Shown here: in pieces, positions 6,441-9,065 of the stretch
How positions within the stretch are numbered: the stretch's first letter is position 1
Layout: every line of letters starts with the position of its first letter
From: an uncultured Bacteroidota bacterium
GTDB taxonomy: Bacteria; Bacteroidota; Bacteroidia; UKL13-3
Length of the DNA: 9,065 nt
NCBI GenBank assembly: GCA_903888395.1
Contig: CAISTO010000282.1
Location: 1 to 9,065 of the forward strand
Reading direction: 5' to 3'
Notes under the pieces: model-generated
Told to the model about the DNA's origin: nothing
What the model saw: only the letters and a program-made list of their open reading frames with translations
The model's database searches: none
Made by a program: the position numbers and the translations under genes

Positions 6441-7703
6441 ATGAAAAAGATATTTTACCCTATAATATTCTTCTTCCTTTTTGCCTTAGGTTTAAAGCTT
6501 TCTGCTCAAAAACTAAATGCCTATCAAGAAAAATATGTTCGTAATGTAATTGCACATCAGTTCTATGAATGTGCAAATGGCGTAAATTTTGAAAGTGGAA
6601 TGGCCAATTTTTGTATCATTAACCATGATACTTTCTTTAACCCAATTGGCTACAAATATTTATTCCAATTAAAAGTTGATTCCATTGAAAGGCTTGACCA
6701 TTCCATGTTTCATGGTGGTAACTTTAAACGCTTTTTATTTACCGACAGTCAAAACATTTATTTATTAGGTGGATATGGCATGTTTGTTACACATAATAAT
6801 TTAGAAGTATTCGATTTTAAGTCTCACGAATGGTATATCAAATCTACAACGGGAGCCAAGCCTCCTTTTGTTTCTGGTTTTACCTTTAAAAGTGGCAACT
6901 ATGTATATACATTTAACAATATAAAATGCGGAAACAATACCGAACCCGATGAATTTAATCAAGATATTTACAGACTAGATTTAAAAAACTTTACATGGGA
7001 AAAATTTGAAAACTTAAATACAAATCTTGATTTTGTATTTAATAAGGTTATCAATAGAGTTGAATTTTTTTATACCAAAGATTATTTAATAAATATAGTA
7101 TTTGATAAATTTATAATCATTAACCCTAAAAATCTAAATTATATAATTTTGGATAAACATGGTTTTAAATTCAAAGATTACAGCACTTCAATTCAAAACA
7201 ATCATTTATATATAAAAAACAAAAGCAGCAGTGAAATATTTGAAAACGAACAGGTATTTGATATTGATTCATTGTATAAATCAAACCAAAGTATAGCCGT
7301 TCCACTGATATTGAAACCCAATTGGCTGCAAATTTTTAATTTAAAATATGCTAAAAGAGTTTATATCATTTTACTACTTTTATTATTTGTTTATGTGCTA
7401 AACTATGTATTCAAAAAACTGGAAAAAAGAGCAAAAGGAAAAATAAAAATAGATGAAACTCAAATACCCAATATTGAAAAACAACATCCGCTCATTCAAG
7501 TTATTTTATCTTCCACAAAAAAAGAATTTACTTCCGATGAGTTAGACACCCTATTGGGAATAGATTATATGGAACAAGAAAGCAGAAAAATGAAAAGACA
7601 CCGCTTAATTATTCAGTTAAACGAAATTTATCCAAACCTACTTTCAAGAGAAAAAGACCAAAGCGATAAGCGCAAAACTATTTTTACAATCAATAAAAAA
7701 TAA
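6441..7703 (+). CDS. Kelch-like periplasmic protein with one membrane helix and a C-terminal winged-helix-like domain
   Basis: I do not recognise a named family for this 420-residue protein. The ATG at 6441 gives a clean signal peptide (MKKIFYPIIFFFLFALGLKLSAQ, split here as basic start, hydrophobic core, SAQ end). A frame extension to TTG at 6420 is rejected because it overlaps a stem-loop and spoils the signal. Kelch-like blades are visible at about 105-141 (IYLLGGYG, VFDFKSHEW, a PPF turn) and 153-190 (YVYTFNN, IYRLDLKNFTWEKF), with weaker repeats to about 270. A membrane helix spans about 307-323, followed by KKLEKRAKGK. The last 70 residues are cytoplasmic by this topology: FTSDELDTLLGI (363-373), a basic helix ESRKMKRHRLIIQLNEIYP and a wing-like REKDQSDKRKTIFTI (403-417), a layout like winged-helix DNA-binding or protein-interaction domains. 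It could be a membrane-bound regulator sensing a periplasmic signal; this is inference. It stands alone in its transcription unit. Confidence 0.8.
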   Translation: MKKIFYPIIFFFLFALGLKLSAQKLNAYQEKYVRNVIAHQFYECANGVNFESGMANFCIINHDTFFNPIGYKYLFQLKVDSIERLDHSMFHGGNFKRFLFTDSQNIYLLGGYGMFVTHNNLEVFDFKSHEWYIKSTTGAKPPFVSGFTFKSGNYVYTFNNIKCGNNTEPDEFNQDIYRLDLKNFTWEKFENLNTNLDFVFNKVINRVEFFYTKDYLINIVFDKFIIINPKNLNYIILDKHGFKFKDYSTSIQNNHLYIKNKSSSEIFENEQVFDIDSLYKSNQSIAVPLILKPNWLQIFNLKYAKRVYIILLLLLFVYVLNYVFKKLEKRAKGKIKIDETQIPNIEKQHPLIQVILSSTKKEFTSDELDTLLGIDYMEQESRKMKRHRLIIQLNEIYPNLLSREKDQSDKRKTIFTINKK

Positions 7704-7883
7704 GTTAAATATGATTGATTAGTCTTATTATTTAAAAAATAATTCCAATTTATTGAACAATTTTTATTTTATAACTATCTCTTTTATAAACTTCGTACTT
7801 AATTTATACCTAATTATAATCTAATTGTAATTCTTTAAATTCTTCCTGAGTAATAAAGTTGCGCTTACATTACATTATTTTAA
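7704..7883. other. A/T-rich intergenic spacer with a weak hairpin
   Basis: The only structure I see is ATTATTT-AAA-AAATAAT (7727-7743), a 7-bp all-A/T stem shortly after the kelch gene stop, too weak to call a terminator. No TAnnTTTG box is visible ahead of the next gene. Confidence 0.5.
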
Positions 7884-8117
7884 ATGTCTGGCAGAGCGGA
7901 ACGTTTTTTTATCATTTACAAACGATTGAAGTATAAATCTCAATCCATCAATGAGCTCATGAATTATTGCCATAGCTGTGATATTCAAGTGAGCGAGCGA
8001 CAATTACAACGTGACCTGAGTTGCTTCATTGAAATCATTAACGACAAAACCGAATTCTTAGAAATCATTACCGAAGCCAATAATAAAAAAAGATACAAAA
8101 TTTCAGAACGCCACTAG
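7884..8117 (+). CDS. Stand-alone HTH protein resembling the N-terminus of WYL-type regulators (possibly truncated)
   Basis: A 77-residue protein. The order of elements, a leading helix (RAERFFIIYKRLKYKS), SINELMNYC, the putative recognition helix SERQLQRDLSCF (37-48) and a wing ending in KKRYKIS, matches the winged HTH at the start of WYL/DeoR-like regulators, where the phrase S-x-R-T-x-x-R-D-L is typical. Full-length members are usually about 300 residues, with a ligand-sensing WYL domain after the wing. Here the stop at 8115-8117 falls exactly at the HTH-WYL junction and no WYL-like sequence follows in any frame; repeat mosaic B begins about 25 bases later. It is either a decayed regulator or a functional minimal HTH. 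ATG at 7884 is the only sensible start, without a Shine-Dalgarno sequence. Target genes are unknown; the secreted-protein gene at 8550 is the nearest plus-strand neighbour. Confidence 0.7.
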   Translation: MSGRAERFFIIYKRLKYKSQSINELMNYCHSCDIQVSERQLQRDLSCFIEIINDKTEFLEIITEANNKKRYKISERH

Positions 8118-8229
8118 TTGTAATTGTAAATGAATCACCCGCTATCGCTCGCATCTTGCGATTGAGAGTTTATTTGGCGTCCCGCCTAACTTAAATTTTT
8201 AGTTTTTCAAAACAGAATGGTTCAGATGA

Positions 8230-8273
8230 AATTGTTGTTGGTACCGCTGCGCTAAAACACTAACAACGGGCAA
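8230..8273. repeat. 44-base hairpin repeat module, copy B
   Basis: 42/44 identical to 5866-5909. The arms are GTTGTTGGTA (8234-8243) and CACTAACAAC (8258-8267) around the same 14-base loop. The two changes give one G-T wobble and one A-C mismatch at the loop end, so the stem is weakened and not compensated. Confidence 0.75.
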
Positions 8274-8274
8274 C

Positions 8275-8297
8275 CCTTCGGCAAGCTCAGGGTGACA
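8275..8297 (+). repeat. CTTCGGCAA...GGGTGACA module, copy B
   Basis: 22/23 identical to 5802-5824, same strand, but placed immediately after rather than before the 44-base hairpin module. Confidence 0.7.
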
Positions 8298-8340
8298 GCA
8301 AATTAACGTTACTTGAAAGACGCGAATAAATTCGGAACTT

Positions 8341-8420
8341 TCCAGATGTATCGGGTCTTTATAATTTATACTTCATACTTTCCCGATGTGTCGGGACTTC
8401 ATACTTTTTACTTTCCCCAT
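8341..8420 (+). repeat. Two tandem copies of a 40-bp repeat with a TCCCGA/TCGGGA hairpin
   Basis: Units 8341-8380 and 8381-8420 share TCCnGATGTnTCGGGnCTT followed by ATAnTTTnTACTT. The second unit has a perfect TCCCGA-TGTG-TCGGGA hairpin (8381-8396); in the first the hairpin has mismatches. The following sequence carries CATGCTTT at 8418-8425, 8426-8433 and 8441-8448. Confidence 0.6.
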
Positions 8421-8549
8421 GCTTTCATGCTTTTTTAATTCATGCTTTATAATTTATAATTCTTATGTAAAATTCTTATCTCATTTTAACAACTACCATT
8501 TAAACCTAAAAATAAATCTATTATTGAAAGTTAAACAAATAAATAAAAC

Positions 8550-9065
8550 ATGAAAATAAAAATTACAATGATGTTGTTATTGGTATTGAGTATTAAATAC
8601 TCCGCACAATCACAACAATTAATTACCGAAAACTTTGACTATACGGCAGCTACGCCATTAATTTCCAATAATTGGTTGCTAATTGGTAATGTCACTACAA
8701 CACCACTTTTAGTAACCAATGCTGGCTTAACTTATTCAGGTTACAATCAATCAAACATTGGCAATGCTGCTAAAATAGATACCACTGGAATGGATGTTTA
8801 CCGTGATTTGTATAATAATGTTACCGCTGGAAACTTATATACTTCTATGATGATTAACGTTAGTAAAGTATCTACAGCTGGTGATTATTTCTTTGCTTAT
8901 TTACCGCAAAACTCTACCTCAGGATACACTGGTAGGTTATATGCAAAAGCGGCAGGTACCGGTTTTTATAAAATAGGAATTTCAAAAGGAACAGATGCTA
9001 CTGTTTATAGCACTGATAGTTTTGCTTTAAATACTACTTCGTTATTGGTAATTAAATACCAATAC
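8550..9065 (+). CDS. Secreted/cell-surface protein, 5' part only (runs off the window)
   Basis: 172 codons are visible and the frame is open to the window edge. Residues 1-19 are a signal peptide (hydrophobic core 7-14, likely cut after YSA). The mature part starts LITENFDY and continues with GLTYSGY, GNAAKI, GMDVYRDL, LYTSMMINVSKVSTAGDYFFAYL, GRLYAKAAGTGFYKIGIS and NTTSLLVIKYQY. This order of phrases matches an extracellular beta-sandwich module I know from Bacteroidota and Chlorobi surface proteins, often ending in a type IX secretion sorting domain; that C-terminus, if present, lies beyond the window. Function is unknown; structural, adhesive or hydrolase-associated roles are possible. ATG at 8550 has an A-rich leader with no Shine-Dalgarno sequence, normal for this phylum. 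The gene follows the repeat region and is on the same strand as the small HTH gene. Confidence 0.82.
   Translation, partial: MKIKITMMLLLVLSIKYSAQSQQLITENFDYTAATPLISNNWLLIGNVTTTPLLVTNAGLTYSGYNQSNIGNAAKIDTTGMDVYRDLYNNVTAGNLYTSMMINVSKVSTAGDYFFAYLPQNSTSGYTGRLYAKAAGTGFYKIGISKGTDATVYSTDSFALNTTSLLVIKYQY

Larger units (their letters stand above)
8143..8297. repeat. Extragenic repeat mosaic, copy B
   Basis: Order: a small ATCGC...GCGAT hairpin containing CATCTTGCGA (8144-8162), the TTTATTTGGCG module (8169-8213), the 44-base hairpin module (8230-8273) and the CTTCGGCAA...GGGTGACA module (8275-8297). All occur in copy A at 5663-5998, but there the last module precedes the hairpin and extra modules are interspersed. 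Spacing also differs: the first two modules start 17 bases apart here and 90 in copy A. Confidence 0.75.
8118..8549. other. Gene-free region: repeat mosaic B and tandem repeats
   Basis: It holds repeat mosaic B (8143-8297), a CGAAT-AA-ATTCG dyad (8323-8334), a 40-bp tandem duplication (8341-8420), CATGCTTT repeats (8418-8448) and an A/T-rich leader for the next gene. TATTATTG (8519-8526) is a one-mismatch -7 box match but lacks an upstream TTTG. No open frame of note. Confidence 0.7.

Noticed and set aside
5663..8297. CRISPR array or insertion sequence as the explanation of the repeats
   Set aside because: The repeats are not evenly spaced, there are no unique spacers of constant length, and no transposase or terminal inverted repeat pair is present.

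Overview
This window looks like a piece of a Bacteroidota chromosome (Flavobacteriia/Sphingobacteriia/Chitinophagia-like; I cannot place it more finely). The evidence is the strong A+T bias, a large outer-membrane barrel protein with an N-terminal carboxypeptidase-regulatory-like domain and plug, a secreted protein of the type usually exported by the type IX system in this phylum, the near absence of Shine-Dalgarno sequences, and intergenic regions full of short GC-richer palindromic repeats of the kind scattered through Bacteroidota genomes.

Layout. Positions 1-134 are A/T-rich with no gene. A membrane-anchored metallophosphoesterase (minus strand, ending at 135) is divergent from a monofunctional peptidoglycan glycosyltransferase (mtgA, plus strand, from 1566); only about 50 bp separate the two, and both appear to use non-ATG starts. 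mtgA runs tail-to-tail, with 8 bp of overlap, into a small membrane protein with a four-cysteine zinc-ribbon motif (2293-2622, minus strand). A 943-residue TonB-receptor-like outer-membrane protein follows (2814-5645). Next is a gene-free stretch of nearly 800 bp (5646-6440) with a mosaic of repeats, a strong terminator-like hairpin at 6016-6063, and several inverted repeats leading to the next gene. That gene (6441-7703) encodes a kelch-like periplasmic domain, one membrane helix and a cytoplasmic C-terminal segment that resembles a winged helix. A 77-residue DNA-binding protein (7884-8117) looks like the HTH part of a WYL-type regulator without its WYL domain. It is followed by a second, shorter version of the repeat mosaic (8143-8297) and by simple tandem repeats. 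The window ends inside a secreted-protein gene starting at 8550.

How the genes fit together. Most products act at the cell envelope: the phosphoesterase at the inner membrane, peptidoglycan glycan polymerisation, an outer-membrane barrel, a membrane-spanning possible sensor and an exported protein. No multi-gene operon is evident; genes are mostly solitary or divergent/convergent. The observations most worth following are the kelch-membrane-winged-helix protein as a possible uncharacterised one-component transmembrane regulator, the bare HTH protein, and the two related repeat mosaics whose shared modules occur in different order and orientation. I did not find a clear defence system, CRISPR array, transposase, tRNA or rRNA.
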